Origin: an uncultured Oscillospiraceae bacterium
GTDB lineage: Bacteria; Bacillota; Clostridia; Oscillospirales; Acutalibacteraceae
DNA length: 13,159 nt
Reading direction: 5' to 3'
Assembly: GCA_900546735.1 (NCBI GenBank)
Contig: URDW01000051.1
Span: 1-13,159, forward strand
Shown: positions 1 to 7,405 of the stretch, in pieces
How positions within the stretch are numbered: the stretch's first letter is position 1
Layout: every line of letters starts with the position of its first letter
Made by a program: the position numbers and the translations under genes
Notes under the pieces: model-generated
Databases searched by the model: none
Seen by the model: the letters and a program-made list of their open reading frames with translations, nothing else
What the model was told of the DNA's origin: nothing

Positions 1-1088
1 GGTTCATCCTGATCCTGGAAGGCATGAAAAGCGTGTTCAAAAACAACTCCATTGTGCAGGCGATCGACGCGCCCCAGCCGGCAGAAACAGCAAAGACACC
101 CGTTGCCGCAGCGGAGGAAGAGATCAAATTCACCTACTGCTCTGAATTTTTGATCGAAAAAGACAAGAACTGCAAGCGCGACCCCATTTCGCTGCGCGCC
201 TATCTGGAATCCATCGGTGACTGCGTTGTCGTTGTGGAAGACGGCAGCATCATCAAAGTACATGTACATTCGAACGAGCCGGGCAATGTGCTGCAGCATG
301 CGCTGAAGTACGGCCAGCTTATCAACATCAAAATCGACAACATGCGCCAGCAGCACAAGAACGTGTCAGAAGCGGCTGAGGCTGCAGACGAAGCGCAGGC
401 CGACACACCGGCTGCGCCGGAAAACGACTGCGGCTTTGTATGCGTCTGCGCCGGCGACGGCATTGCCTCGCTGTTCGAGGATCTGGGCGCCGACCGTATC
501 GTTTCCGGCGGGCAGACCATGAACCCCTCGACCGACGACATTTACCACGCCATTATGCAGACACCGGCCAAAACGGTTTATGTGCTGCCGAACAACTCAA
601 ACATCATTATGGCGGCGCAGCAGACCACACGTTTGGTCAAAGACCGCGAAGTTGTTGTGCTGCCCACCAAAACCGTGCCGCAGGGCATTTCGGCCATGCT
701 GGCGTTTGACGACAATTTGTCGACCGACGAAAACGTGCAGGAGATGACGGCGGCTGCCGCGCGCGTGAAAACCGGCAGTGTAACGTTTGCTGCGCGTGAC
801 AGCGACGTGGACAAGCAGCACATTAAAGAGGGGCAGATCATGGGTCTTGCCGAGGGCAAGATCAAATTCCTGGACGACAGCGACATCGTTTCGGTCGCTG
901 TGCGCACCACCCTTTCGCTTTTTGAAAGCGACAATGCCCTGATCACTATTATTTACGGCAGCGACACGACCGAAGAACAGGCCCAGCAGCTGGAAGACAA
1001 GCTGAAAGAAGAGCTGGGAGCAGACGTGGAGATCACGACCGTGAACGGCGGCCAGCCGATTTACTACTTCATCCTTTCTGTAGAATGA
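1..1088 (+). CDS. fakA: FakA/YloV-type fatty acid kinase, C-terminal part (5' end outside window)
   Basis: Family role: FakA is the kinase subunit that phosphorylates fatty acids presented by FakB proteins, allowing Firmicutes to use exogenous fatty acids. Seen: the frame is already open at base 3 and encodes FILILEGMKSVF before the first ATG at 24, so that ATG is internal. FILILEGM resembles the end of the N-terminal DAK2 domain, which is otherwise missing. The middle domain shows YCSEF (Cys codon 138-140) and KVHVHSNEPG (His codons 261-263 and 267-269), matching the Cys/His set described as metal-binding in FakA middle domains. An Ala/Glu-rich linker (about nt 370-425) leads to a DegV-like C-terminal domain starting near CGFVCVCAGDG and including SGGQTMNPST. 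About 361 residues are visible against roughly 550 in the family. The TGA stop overlaps the recG start (ATGA), suggesting co-transcription and coupled translation. DAK2-domain protein of unknown role is the cautious alternative. Confidence 0.9.
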   Translation, partial: FILILEGMKSVFKNNSIVQAIDAPQPAETAKTPVAAAEEEIKFTYCSEFLIEKDKNCKRDPISLRAYLESIGDCVVVVEDGSIIKVHVHSNEPGNVLQHALKYGQLINIKIDNMRQQHKNVSEAAEAADEAQADTPAAPENDCGFVCVCAGDGIASLFEDLGADRIVSGGQTMNPSTDDIYHAIMQTPAKTVYVLPNNSNIIMAAQQTTRLVKDREVVVLPTKTVPQGISAMLAFDDNLSTDENVQEMTAAAARVKTGSVTFAARDSDVDKQHIKEGQIMGLAEGKIKFLDDSDIVSVAVRTTLSLFESDNALITIIYGSDTTEEQAQQLEDKLKEELGADVEITTVNGGQPIYYFILSVE

Positions 1089-3127
1089 AACAGAACGAAC
1101 TCGAAAAAGACATACAGTTTGTGAAAGGCGTGGGCGAAAAACGTGCCGCGCTTTTTCACAAGCTCGGCATTTTTAATGTGGGCGACCTTTTGCAGTATTA
1201 CCCGCGCGCCTACCTTGACAAATCAGACCTGAAAACGGCTGCCCAGGCCGAAGACGGCGAAAAGTGCGCCCTGCGCTGCACCATGATCTCGGCCGTGACC
1301 GAGCACCGTATCCGCCGCGGCCTGACCCTGTACAAATGCAGCTTTTCAGACGGCGAGACCGTGATACGGGTGACGATTTTCAACAACGTCTACCTGGCAA
1401 AGGCGCTGCGCATTTACGAGGAATACCTGCTGTACGGCAAGATCGAAAAAAATCTGACGTGGGCCGCCATGTCCTCGCCCATGATCGAGCCGTTTGCCGC
1501 AGCCGACGCCATTACACCGGTTTATGCCGCGACCGAGCGCCTGTCGTCTAAAACGATCGAACGCATTGTAAAGACCGCACTGAAAGAGGTACAGTTTACA
1601 GAGACGCTCAGCGAGCAGCTGCTTGTGCGCTTTGCGCTGGCAGGCAAGAATTTCGCCATGCACGAGATCCACTTCCCGGCCGGGCGCAAAAATCTGGAAG
1701 AGGCGCGGCGCCGGTTGATCTTTGAAGAACTGCTGGTGCTGAACCTGGGCCTTGGCCGGATGAAAGGACAAAAGAAATCAAAAACGCCGGTACAGATCCA
1801 AACTGATTATACCGGCGATTTTTTGAAGCTTTTGCCGTTTCAGCTGACGAATGCGCAGTCGGCGGCCATTCAGGACTGTGTAAAGGACATGCAAAGCGGC
1901 TTTTGTATGAACCGCCTGATCGAAGGCGACGTGGGCAGCGGCAAGACCGCTGTGGCCGAAGCCGTGATCTACACCGCCGTGCGAAACGGCTACCAGTGCG
2001 CCCTGATGGCTCCGACCGAGATTTTGGCCGCACAGCACTACGCCTCTGTGGGGCCTGTGCTCGGCAAAGCCGGCGTACACACCGAGCTTTTGACCGGTTC
2101 CACCCCGGCGGCCGAAAAGCGCGCCATCAAAGCACGGCTGGCGAGCGGTGAAACCGACCTGGTGATCGGCACGCACGCCATTTTGCAGGCAGACGTGGCC
2201 TTTCATGACCCCGGGCTCGTCATCACAGACGAACAGCACCGCTTTGGCGTGGAGCAGCGCGCCATGCTCTCCCAAAAAGGCAGCCGCCTGCACACACTGG
2301 TCATGAGCGCCACACCGATCCCGCGCACACTGGCCCTGACCATCTTCGGCGACCTGGACATTTCCGTGCTGGATGAAATGCCGCCCGGACGCGTTCCGGT
2401 GCGCACCGACGTAGTAACAAGCGCCTACCACGCGCGCATTTATAAGTTTATACAGCAGGCGTGCCGGCGCGGTGAGCAGGCCTACATCGTCTGCCCGCTG
2501 GTGGACGAAGCCACGCAGGAAGAAGCCGGGCTGAAAAGTGCAACGGCCTATGCGAACGAGTTGGCCGCCGGGCCGCTTGCAGGGCTGCAGGTCGGGCTGC
2601 TGCACGGCAAGATGAAAGCCAAAGACAAGGAAAAGGCCATGCTGGACTTTGCCGAGGGACGCACGCAGGTGCTGGTAGCCACCACCGTGATCGAAGTCGG
2701 GGTGGACGTGCCCGCCGCCACGATCATGCTGATTGAAAACGCCGAGCGCTTCGGCCTTTCCGCCCTGCACCAGCTGCGCGGCCGTGTCGGGCGCGGCAAG
2801 CTGCAGTCCTACTGTATTTTGGTGTCTGACGCGAAGGGTGAGGCGGCAAAAAACAGGCTGCACGCCATGAAGACATACACAAGTGGCTTTCAGATCGCCG
2901 AAGTAGACTTAAAAATGCGCGGCCCCGGCGACTTTTTCGGAAAACGCCAAAACGGCCTGCCGCAGATGAAGATCGCCGACATGGCGGGCGACACCGAGAC
3001 ACTGCTGGCCTCCAAGCAAGCGGCGGAAGAAATTTTAAAAAATGACTTTGCGCTGCAGCTGCCGCAGAACCAAATGCTGAAACAGGCGATCGACAAAATG
3101 TTTCAGACGAAATTTGTCGCCAACTGA
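1085..3127 (+). CDS. recG: ATP-dependent DNA helicase RecG
   Basis: RecG remodels stalled replication forks and branched recombination intermediates in the cytoplasm. The 680 residues fit the family length (E. coli about 693). Visible motifs: N-terminal wedge/OB-fold region with a helix-hairpin-helix-like start (FVKGVGEKRAALFHKLGI), Walker A GDVGSGKT at residues 281-288, the DEQH box of RecG (ITDEQHRFGVEQR, DEQH at 382-385), motif III MSATPIPRTLAL, and motif VI QLRGRVGRG at 563-571. Motif order and spacing are complete, so the gene should be functional. The ATG at 1085 overlaps the preceding TGA by 4 bp and has no strong Shine-Dalgarno, which fits translational coupling to fakA. recG also lies near yloV/fakA in Bacillus-type genomes, so the neighbourhood is normal. 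No terminator is evident after the TGA at 3125-3127. Confidence 0.98.
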   Translation: MKQNELEKDIQFVKGVGEKRAALFHKLGIFNVGDLLQYYPRAYLDKSDLKTAAQAEDGEKCALRCTMISAVTEHRIRRGLTLYKCSFSDGETVIRVTIFNNVYLAKALRIYEEYLLYGKIEKNLTWAAMSSPMIEPFAAADAITPVYAATERLSSKTIERIVKTALKEVQFTETLSEQLLVRFALAGKNFAMHEIHFPAGRKNLEEARRRLIFEELLVLNLGLGRMKGQKKSKTPVQIQTDYTGDFLKLLPFQLTNAQSAAIQDCVKDMQSGFCMNRLIEGDVGSGKTAVAEAVIYTAVRNGYQCALMAPTEILAAQHYASVGPVLGKAGVHTELLTGSTPAAEKRAIKARLASGETDLVIGTHAILQADVAFHDPGLVITDEQHRFGVEQRAMLSQKGSRLHTLVMSATPIPRTLALTIFGDLDISVLDEMPPGRVPVRTDVVTSAYHARIYKFIQQACRRGEQAYIVCPLVDEATQEEAGLKSATAYANELAAGPLAGLQVGLLHGKMKAKDKEKAMLDFAEGRTQVLVATTVIEVGVDVPAATIMLIENAERFGLSALHQLRGRVGRGKLQSYCILVSDAKGEAAKNRLHAMKTYTSGFQIAEVDLKMRGPGDFFGKRQNGLPQMKIADMAGDTETLLASKQAAEEILKNDFALQLPQNQMLKQAIDKMFQTKFVAN

Positions 3128-3182
3128 CCCAAGAATTTAGAATTTGTTTATATTTGAACTTTCGCAAACAGGCAAAAAAATG

Positions 3183-3210
3183 TTGACTTCAAAAAAAGTT
3201 CATATATAAT
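3183..3210 (+). promoter_or_regulatory. Sigma-A promoter of the oadB-oadG unit
   Basis: TTGACT (-35) at 3183-3188 and a perfect TATAAT (-10) at 3205-3210, 16 bp apart, in an AT-rich stretch unlike the flanking coding DNA. It predicts a start near 3217 and a leader of about 35 nt before the GGAGGT site at 3242-3247 and the ATG at 3252. Only the promoter and leader are recognisable in the 124-bp gap between recG and this gene. Confidence 0.85.
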
Positions 3211-3251
3211 ATAAATGTTACTTATAACAATCTACTAAAACGGAGGTCAAA

Positions 3252-4400
3252 ATGTTAGACGCAAGCATTCTCAGCACATTTGCTGACTTATTCGCAAACC
3301 TCGGCAACATCGACTGGAAAATGGCCGTCATGTGGGTCATCGGCGGTGTTCTGATCTTTCTCGCGATCCGCTTCAAAATGGAACCTACGCTGCTTTTGCC
3401 CATGGGCTTCGGTACGATTTTGGCAAACCTGCCGATGTCCGGCGCCATTACGCAGGGCGATGAAGAGGGCGTTTTGAACATCCTGTTTGACGCAGGTATT
3501 GCAAACGAACTGTTCCCATTGTTGCTATTTATCGGCATCGGCGCCATGATCGACTTTGGGCCGCTGCTCAAAAACCCCTGGCTGATGTTATTCGGTGCAG
3601 CAGCACAGTTCGGTATTTTCTTTACATTCTTCATTGCCGGCTTTTTCTTTGAGATCAAGGACGCGGCTTCCATCGCCATCATCGGCGCTGCGGACGGCCC
3701 GACTTCCATTTTCGTTGCAAACACGCTGGGCAGTGACTACCTTGGCCCGATCATGGTGGCCGCTTACTCCTATATGGCGCTGGTGCCGATCATTCAGCCG
3801 CCGTTCATCAAACTGGCGACGACGAAGAAAGAGCGCCGTATCCGCATGAAATACCACCCGGGCGAAGTTTCCAAAACCACAAAGATCCTCTTCCCCATCA
3901 TCGTTACGGCTGTGGCCGGCATGGTGGCGCCGAAATCGGTCGCTCTGGTCGGTTTCCTGATGTTCGGTAACCTGATCCGTGAATGCGGTGTGCTCGACTC
4001 CCTGTCCGACACGGCACAGAACGCCCTGGCCAACCTGATCACGATCCTGCTTGGTATCACCGTTGCCGTCAACATGGAAGCGGAGCAGTTCCTGAAGCCC
4101 GAAACCCTGCTGATCCTTGCACTCGGCCTTGTGGCATTCATCTTCGACACGGTCGGCGGCGTCTTCTTTGCAAAACTCATCAACATCTTCCTGCCGAAAG
4201 ACAAGAAGATCAACCCAATGATCGGTGCGGCCGGTATCTCGGCTTTCCCGATGAGCGGCCGTGTTGTTAACCAGCTTGGCCTGAAAGAAGACAACCAGAA
4301 CTTCCTGCTGATGCAGTCGATCAGCGTTAACGTGTCCGGCCAGATCGCCTCCGTTGTGGCAGGCGGCCTGATCCTGACCCTTGTAGAAGGCATGATTTAA
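3252..4400 (+). CDS. Na+-translocating decarboxylase, beta subunit (OadB/MmdB/GcdB family)
   Basis: In this family the integral membrane beta subunit decarboxylates carboxybiotin on a carrier protein and uses the energy to export Na+. Seen: 382 residues, very hydrophobic with roughly ten membrane segments. The signature GAADGPTSIF has its Asp at residue 148, matching the essential Asp203 of Klebsiella OadB. Also present are NMEAEQFLKPETLLIL, the GAAGISAFPMSGRVVNQLG region and a C-terminal NVSGQIASVVAGG segment carrying conserved polar residues. The start is fixed by GGAGGT at 3242-3247, five bases before the ATG, and by the promoter upstream. It is followed 12 bp later by a gamma-like subunit. 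The alpha carboxyltransferase and biotin carrier are absent from the window, so the substrate (oxaloacetate, methylmalonyl-CoA, glutaconyl-CoA or malonate) cannot be assigned. Family certain, substrate unknown. Confidence 0.93.
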   Translation: MLDASILSTFADLFANLGNIDWKMAVMWVIGGVLIFLAIRFKMEPTLLLPMGFGTILANLPMSGAITQGDEEGVLNILFDAGIANELFPLLLFIGIGAMIDFGPLLKNPWLMLFGAAAQFGIFFTFFIAGFFFEIKDAASIAIIGAADGPTSIFVANTLGSDYLGPIMVAAYSYMALVPIIQPPFIKLATTKKERRIRMKYHPGEVSKTTKILFPIIVTAVAGMVAPKSVALVGFLMFGNLIRECGVLDSLSDTAQNALANLITILLGITVAVNMEAEQFLKPETLLILALGLVAFIFDTVGGVFFAKLINIFLPKDKKINPMIGAAGISAFPMSGRVVNQLGLKEDNQNFLLMQSISVNVSGQIASVVAGGLILTLVEGMI

Positions 4401-4412
4401 GGAGGTACAAGT

Positions 4413-4622
4413 ATGAACAGTTTGCTTACGATTTTCACCATGGCCTCTACCCTGCTTGCGATCAACGCCGACTCCTGGAAAGACACGCTGCCAGTCATGG
4501 GTATCGGCATGGTCGGTATCTTCCTGGTGCTCGGGTTCATCGTGCTGATCACCTACGGCCTGAACAAGATCTTTTCCTCCAATAAAAAGGACAAGAAAAA
4601 CGACAAAAAAGACAACAAATAA
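4413..4622 (+). CDS. OadG-like gamma subunit, small single-span membrane protein
   Basis: Family role: OadG/MmdE-type subunits are tiny membrane proteins that help assemble the Na+-pump decarboxylase by linking the membrane beta subunit to the soluble carboxyltransferase. Seen: 69 residues, with a short hydrophobic N-terminal segment (about 1-18, which could be a signal peptide or weak span), then SWKDTLPVMGIGMVGIFLVLGFIVLITYGLNKIF (a membrane span at about 29-54 of the OadG type), then a strongly charged tail made almost wholly of Lys, Asp and Asn. It lacks the long Pro-rich tail and terminal metal-binding residues known from Klebsiella OadG. The SD GGAGGT (4401-4406) starts immediately after the oadB TAA, so the two genes form one translational unit. 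The gene ends 7 bp before a terminator. Assignment rests on topology, the LPVMGIGM motif and position; sequence similarity is short. Confidence 0.78.
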   Translation: MNSLLTIFTMASTLLAINADSWKDTLPVMGIGMVGIFLVLGFIVLITYGLNKIFSSNKKDKKNDKKDNK

Positions 4623-4629
4623 AAAACGA

Positions 4630-4655
4630 GGGGGCGCCGTGTGCGTCCCCTTTTT
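4630..4655 (+). terminator. Rho-independent terminator of the oadB-oadG unit
   Basis: GGGGGCGC (4630-4637) pairs with GCGTCCCC (4643-4650): eight pairs including one G-U, a 5-nt loop, then five T at 4651-4655. It starts 7 bp after the oadG stop. The ybaK-like start codon lies only 12 bp beyond the T-run, so this hairpin also forms part of, or closely precedes, that gene's leader. Confidence 0.85.
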
Positions 4656-4667
4656 ATGGTGATAGAA

Positions 4668-5144
4668 ATGGACAAGAACAAAACGAACGTGATGCGCCTT
4701 TTGGACGCCAAAAAGATCCGCTACAAAAGCCACGACTATGAAAACACCGGTGCGATCAGCGGCACGGACGTGGCCGCCGCCATGGGGCAGGACCCGCTCC
4801 AGGTGTTCAAAACACTGGTGACCGCAGGCAAAAGCGGCAAAAACTATGTGTTTGTCATTCCCGTGGAAAAAGAGCTGGATCTAAAAAAAGCCGCTGCGGC
4901 CGCCGGCGAGAAAAGTATTGCCATGATCAAGTCGAAAGAACTGCTGGGCCTGACCGGCTACATCCACGGCGGCTGTTCGCCGATCGGCATGAAAAAGACG
5001 TTTCCGACCTTTGTAGACCAAACCGCCAAACAATTTGATACCATCATTTTCAGCGCCGGCAAGATCGGCCACCAGGTGGAACTTTCCCCCGGCGACCTGC
5101 AAAAAATGATCCGACTGCAGTTTGCCGATTTGACCGTAAAATAA
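4668..5144 (+). CDS. ybaK: YbaK/EbsC-type Cys-tRNA(Pro) (aminoacyl-tRNA) deacylase
   Basis: Family role: hydrolyses Cys mischarged onto tRNA(Pro), in trans to prolyl-tRNA synthetase, in the cytoplasm. Seen: with start ATG 4668 the protein is 158 residues, normal for the family. VFKTL carries the conserved Lys at residue 48 (Lys46 in E. coli YbaK); GGCSPIGMKK (about 101-110) and the SAGKIGHQVEL segment near 129-139 are the family's other landmarks. Start choice: GGTGAT at 4658-4663 matches the 3' part of the Shine-Dalgarno complement and sits four bases before ATG 4668; upstream in-frame GTG 4641 and ATG 4656 lie in or against the terminator hairpin and add residues the family lacks. No promoter fits between the hairpin and the start, so expression probably depends on read-through. 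A closely related editing protein (ProX-like) is the main alternative. Confidence 0.92.
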   Translation: MDKNKTNVMRLLDAKKIRYKSHDYENTGAISGTDVAAAMGQDPLQVFKTLVTAGKSGKNYVFVIPVEKELDLKKAAAAAGEKSIAMIKSKELLGLTGYIHGGCSPIGMKKTFPTFVDQTAKQFDTIIFSAGKIGHQVELSPGDLQKMIRLQFADLTVK

Positions 5145-5146
5145 GC

Positions 5147-5200
5147 AACAAAACGACCCTTTGCAGACCAAAAGGTTTTGCAAAGGGTCGTTTTGTTTTT
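5147..5200. terminator. Long bidirectional terminator between convergent genes
   Basis: A 19-bp perfect stem: AACAAAACGACCCTTTGCA (5147-5165) pairs with its complement at 5179-5197. The 13-nt loop can form a further small ACC/GGT stem. On the + strand the TTTTGTTTTT stretch at 5191-5200 follows the GC-rich core and ends the ybaK-like gene, whose TAA is two bases before the hairpin. On the - strand the same structure lies 13 bp past the blaR1-like stop and has a U-rich side, so it probably ends both transcripts. Confidence 0.9.
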
Positions 5201-5213
5201 ACGTTCTGATTTT

Positions 5214-6902
5214 TTAACCGGCCGGGCTGAACACCGCACCGTCCGGCAGTACAGCCGCTGCTTCGTTGCCGGCGCTTGCACCGGGCGGCAGCAGCGGTGA
5301 AGAATTTTCGCCGTCAAATACCAGATACGTCTGCCCGTGCACCTGTGTTAGGATAAAACGGTACACGTTCTGCACGCCGCCGGTTTCCTGCGTCTGTAAA
5401 ATGAGCACACCGTCCTGTACGCTGTAGGTGCCAACCGGCAGATACGACGATACATCTGCAGAAAGCGTGAACGTCTGCCCGTCCGGCAACAGCGTCAGCT
5501 GTGGCGGCACCGGGTACCGTGCGCTGTCGTTCAGTGTGTAAACCAGCTCACTGTCCGTCTGCGGCAACTGCAAATCGGCCGATGTAAACGGCGCCGAAAA
5601 CTGCAGCGCATAACTGCCGATCGACAGGGGCAGTGTGTATTCCCGGCTGCCGTCGGCATATTCTGTGATACCCGTGTGCACCAGGTTGCGCGTGCCGTCC
5701 GGCGCTGTGATCTCGTAATCAATGCCGTCCGGCGTGCGGGCGATCTCCTCGCAGGAAAGCGGCCACTGCTCGCCGGTGGACGCATTTTCGATCGTAATTT
5801 GATCTTCCTGTGCCGTCAAGGTCAGATCCAGAACCGGTGTCTGCGGATAATTCGGCGACTGGTAGGCACTGCAGGCAACCACATGGCCGCCCATCTGCAG
5901 CGTTTCAAACTGCCAGGTATGCGCTCCGATCTCAGTGTGCGCGTATTCTGCCGTCGTAGAAATACTGAGCGGATCGGTCGCAAACACAAGCCCCGCCACA
6001 CAACAGAGCGCCACCGCACCGGCAACGACCCAGACCGCCGGCTTTTTGTAGTGCATGACCGATTTCACGCGCTCTTTAATACTGGTTTCGCCAAACGCCA
6101 ACGGCGACGCGGCGGCAAAACTGCGGCGCACGCTGTTGCGCAGAAGCGCCATCGAATAGGCACGGCGCGTGTCCTGGTCCATCGCCTGCACGGCTTTTTC
6201 GTCACACGCCAGTTCCATATCGCGGCAAAGCAAAATATAAGCAAGCCACAAAAGCGGCTGGAACCAGTAAAGGCACAAAGCCAAAAAGGCAAGCGGCTTG
6301 ACCAGATGATCGCACCGTTTCAGGTGCGCCTGCTCATGTGCCAGCACATAGGCTCGGTCATTTTCAGACAGGCCATACGGCAGATAAATGCGCACCCGGA
6401 AAATACCCAGGATAAACGGTGAAGAGACCTGCTCGCTTTCAAACACATTGTCCTGCAGGCGGGTGGCGGTGCGTACGCTGGCCCTGAGCCGCAAATAACT
6501 AACGGCCGCATACACCAAAAGCACAAACAGGCCAACCAGCCAAAGAACGCCAAGTACAGTCAGGATGTTTTCAAACAGGCCGTTCGGCACGGTCACGCCC
6601 TCAAAATAATGCGAACCAAGATAGGCGTTTGCCGGATCATCCACCGCAGAAATGCCCGTGTCCAAATAAGGGCGAGCGGTGTAAACCGAGGTGTCGATCG
6701 TCCGGCTGCTGGGGATCAGGCTGAAAACACTTTGCAGCTTTACCGGAAAAACCAGGCGCGCCCCGACAACGGCCCACAAAAGCAGGCGTGTCCATTTTGG
6801 CGCCTTCATGAGCACCAGGCGCAGAAGCAGCACACCCAGAACGACCCAGCCGGCCGACACTGCAGTGTTGACAAAATGCAAAAATACCGTATGCAGTTCC
6901 AT
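5214..6902 (-). CDS. BlaR1/MecR1-like M56 family membrane metallopeptidase, signal transducer
   Basis: Family role: a membrane sensor-protease that, when its outer domain is engaged, triggers removal of the BlaI-type repressor. Seen in 562 residues: hydrophobic spans near 10-31, 38-56, 111-134 and 205-226; zinc motif HEQAH at 189-193 (HExxH) in VLAHEQAHLKRCDH; the downstream metal ligand region RDMELACDEKAV (Glu230); the conserved GETSIKERVKSVM segment (271-283); a last span at about 289-308; then about 250 outer residues. The outer part is rich in Thr, Pro and strand-like stretches and does not show the class D penicillin-binding fold motifs I would expect of a true BlaR1 sensor, so the ligand is unlikely to be a beta-lactam. 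The ATG lies 8 bp after the blaI-like TAG, so the two are co-transcribed from the promoter upstream of blaI. The C-terminal domain is unassigned. Confidence 0.88.
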   Translation of the reverse strand: MELHTVFLHFVNTAVSAGWVVLGVLLLRLVLMKAPKWTRLLLWAVVGARLVFPVKLQSVFSLIPSSRTIDTSVYTARPYLDTGISAVDDPANAYLGSHYFEGVTVPNGLFENILTVLGVLWLVGLFVLLVYAAVSYLRLRASVRTATRLQDNVFESEQVSSPFILGIFRVRIYLPYGLSENDRAYVLAHEQAHLKRCDHLVKPLAFLALCLYWFQPLLWLAYILLCRDMELACDEKAVQAMDQDTRRAYSMALLRNSVRRSFAAASPLAFGETSIKERVKSVMHYKKPAVWVVAGAVALCCVAGLVFATDPLSISTTAEYAHTEIGAHTWQFETLQMGGHVVACSAYQSPNYPQTPVLDLTLTAQEDQITIENASTGEQWPLSCEEIARTPDGIDYEITAPDGTRNLVHTGITEYADGSREYTLPLSIGSYALQFSAPFTSADLQLPQTDSELVYTLNDSARYPVPPQLTLLPDGQTFTLSADVSSYLPVGTYSVQDGVLILQTQETGGVQNVYRFILTQVHGQTYLVFDGENSSPLLPPGASAGNEAAAVLPDGAVFSPAG

Positions 6903-6910
6903 GGCTGCAC

Positions 6911-7261
6911 CTACCCTTCAATGATGCGCAGGATCTCCTGCAGCTGCTCGTCGCTTAAGTCCTGCTGCTTGGTGAACGCCGCCAGAAACGCCGGCACAGA
7001 ACCGCCGAAACGTTTTTCCATCAGCTCGCCGACTTCTGCAGTCTGCACATCTTCTTTGGAAACGAGCGAGGTGACGACAGCGTTTTCGTTTTTCAGCACG
7101 CCGCGCTCGGCCAAACGGCGGATGACCGTGTAGGTCGTGCCCTTGGACCAACCGAGCTGCTGCTTGCACAGCCTGACGAGTTCTGTGCTTTTGACCGGTT
7201 CATTGGCCCAAAGGACAAGGCAGAAGCGGTACTCACTTTCAAATACCTTTGGCGTATCCAT
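6911..7261 (-). CDS. BlaI/MecI/CopY-type winged-helix repressor
   Basis: Family role: a dimeric winged-helix DNA-binding repressor, inactivated by or through its partner M56 peptidase. Seen: 116 residues (family about 120). It has the typical N-terminal sequence PKVFESEYRFCLVLWANEPVKSTELVRLCKQQLGWSKGTTYTVIRRLAERGVL, including the recognition-helix stretch WSKGTTYTVIRRL, followed by a helical dimerisation region ending LSDEQLQEILRIIEG. The start is set by GAGGAGGG a few bases upstream of the ATG. It is the first gene of a two-gene unit with the M56 peptidase and is probably autoregulated, since GCATT-type repeats overlap its promoter. The regulon beyond its own operon is unknown. Confidence 0.94.
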   Translation of the reverse strand: MDTPKVFESEYRFCLVLWANEPVKSTELVRLCKQQLGWSKGTTYTVIRRLAERGVLKNENAVVTSLVSKEDVQTAEVGELMEKRFGGSVPAFLAAFTKQQDLSDEQLQEILRIIEG

Positions 7262-7284
7262 AACTATCCCTCCTCATAAAGGTT

Positions 7285-7341
7285 GAATGCATTCTTCCTA
7301 ATTTGAGTTTAACGCATTCTACCTGTTTTGTCAAGCATTTT
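7285..7341 (-). promoter_or_regulatory. Promoter and candidate operators of the blaI-blaR1-like operon
   Basis: On the - strand, -35 TTGACA (+ strand 7329-7334) and -10 TAAACT (7306-7311) are separated by exactly 17 bp. Three related elements sit on it (+ strand): GCATTCT at 7289-7295, which is the right half of the perfect palindrome GAATGCATTC (7285-7294) just downstream of the expected start; GCATTCT at 7314-7320 inside the spacer; and GCATTTT at 7335-7341 next to the -35. Occupancy would block RNA polymerase. The promoter is clear; the operator role is inferred from placement. The known BlaI/MecI operators contain TACA/TGTA, so the half-site here would be different. Confidence 0.75.
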
Positions 7342-7351
7342 GTACACAACA

Positions 7352-7387
7352 CAAAAAAACAAAAACCGGCAGGGTCTCCCCTCCCGG
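7352..7387 (-). terminator. Terminator of the unknown membrane-protein gene
   Basis: On the - strand CCGGGAGGG and CCCTGCCGG pair (eight pairs around one G-G mismatch) with a GAGA tetraloop, + strand 7366-7387, followed by a T-rich run of TTTTTGTTTTTTT type (7353-7365). It lies 18 bp beyond the stop of the 345-residue gene and ahead of the blaI-like promoter, isolating the two units. Confidence 0.85.
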
Positions 7388-7405
7388 CAAATGTGCATTA
7401 TATGG

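Noticed and set aside
1778..2863. Minus-strand open frame of 361 codons inside recG
   Set aside because: It is a shadow of the GC-rich recG frame; composition is His/Gly/Arg-rich with no family features, while the + strand has all helicase motifs.
3128..3182. Possible terminator after recG
   Set aside because: Only a weak 4-bp TTTG/CAAA pairing without a T-run is present; not supportable.
4641..4667. Upstream in-frame GTG 4641 or ATG 4656 as ybaK start
   Set aside because: They lie in the terminator stem or directly after the T-run with no SD; GGTGAT before ATG 4668 and family alignment favour the later start.
3588..4733. Minus-strand open frame of 381 codons, rich in His and Asp
   Set aside because: It lies antisense to oadB, oadG and the start of ybaK. 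Its His/Asp richness comes from reading hydrophobic codons backwards. It has no SD or promoter and would cross the terminator.
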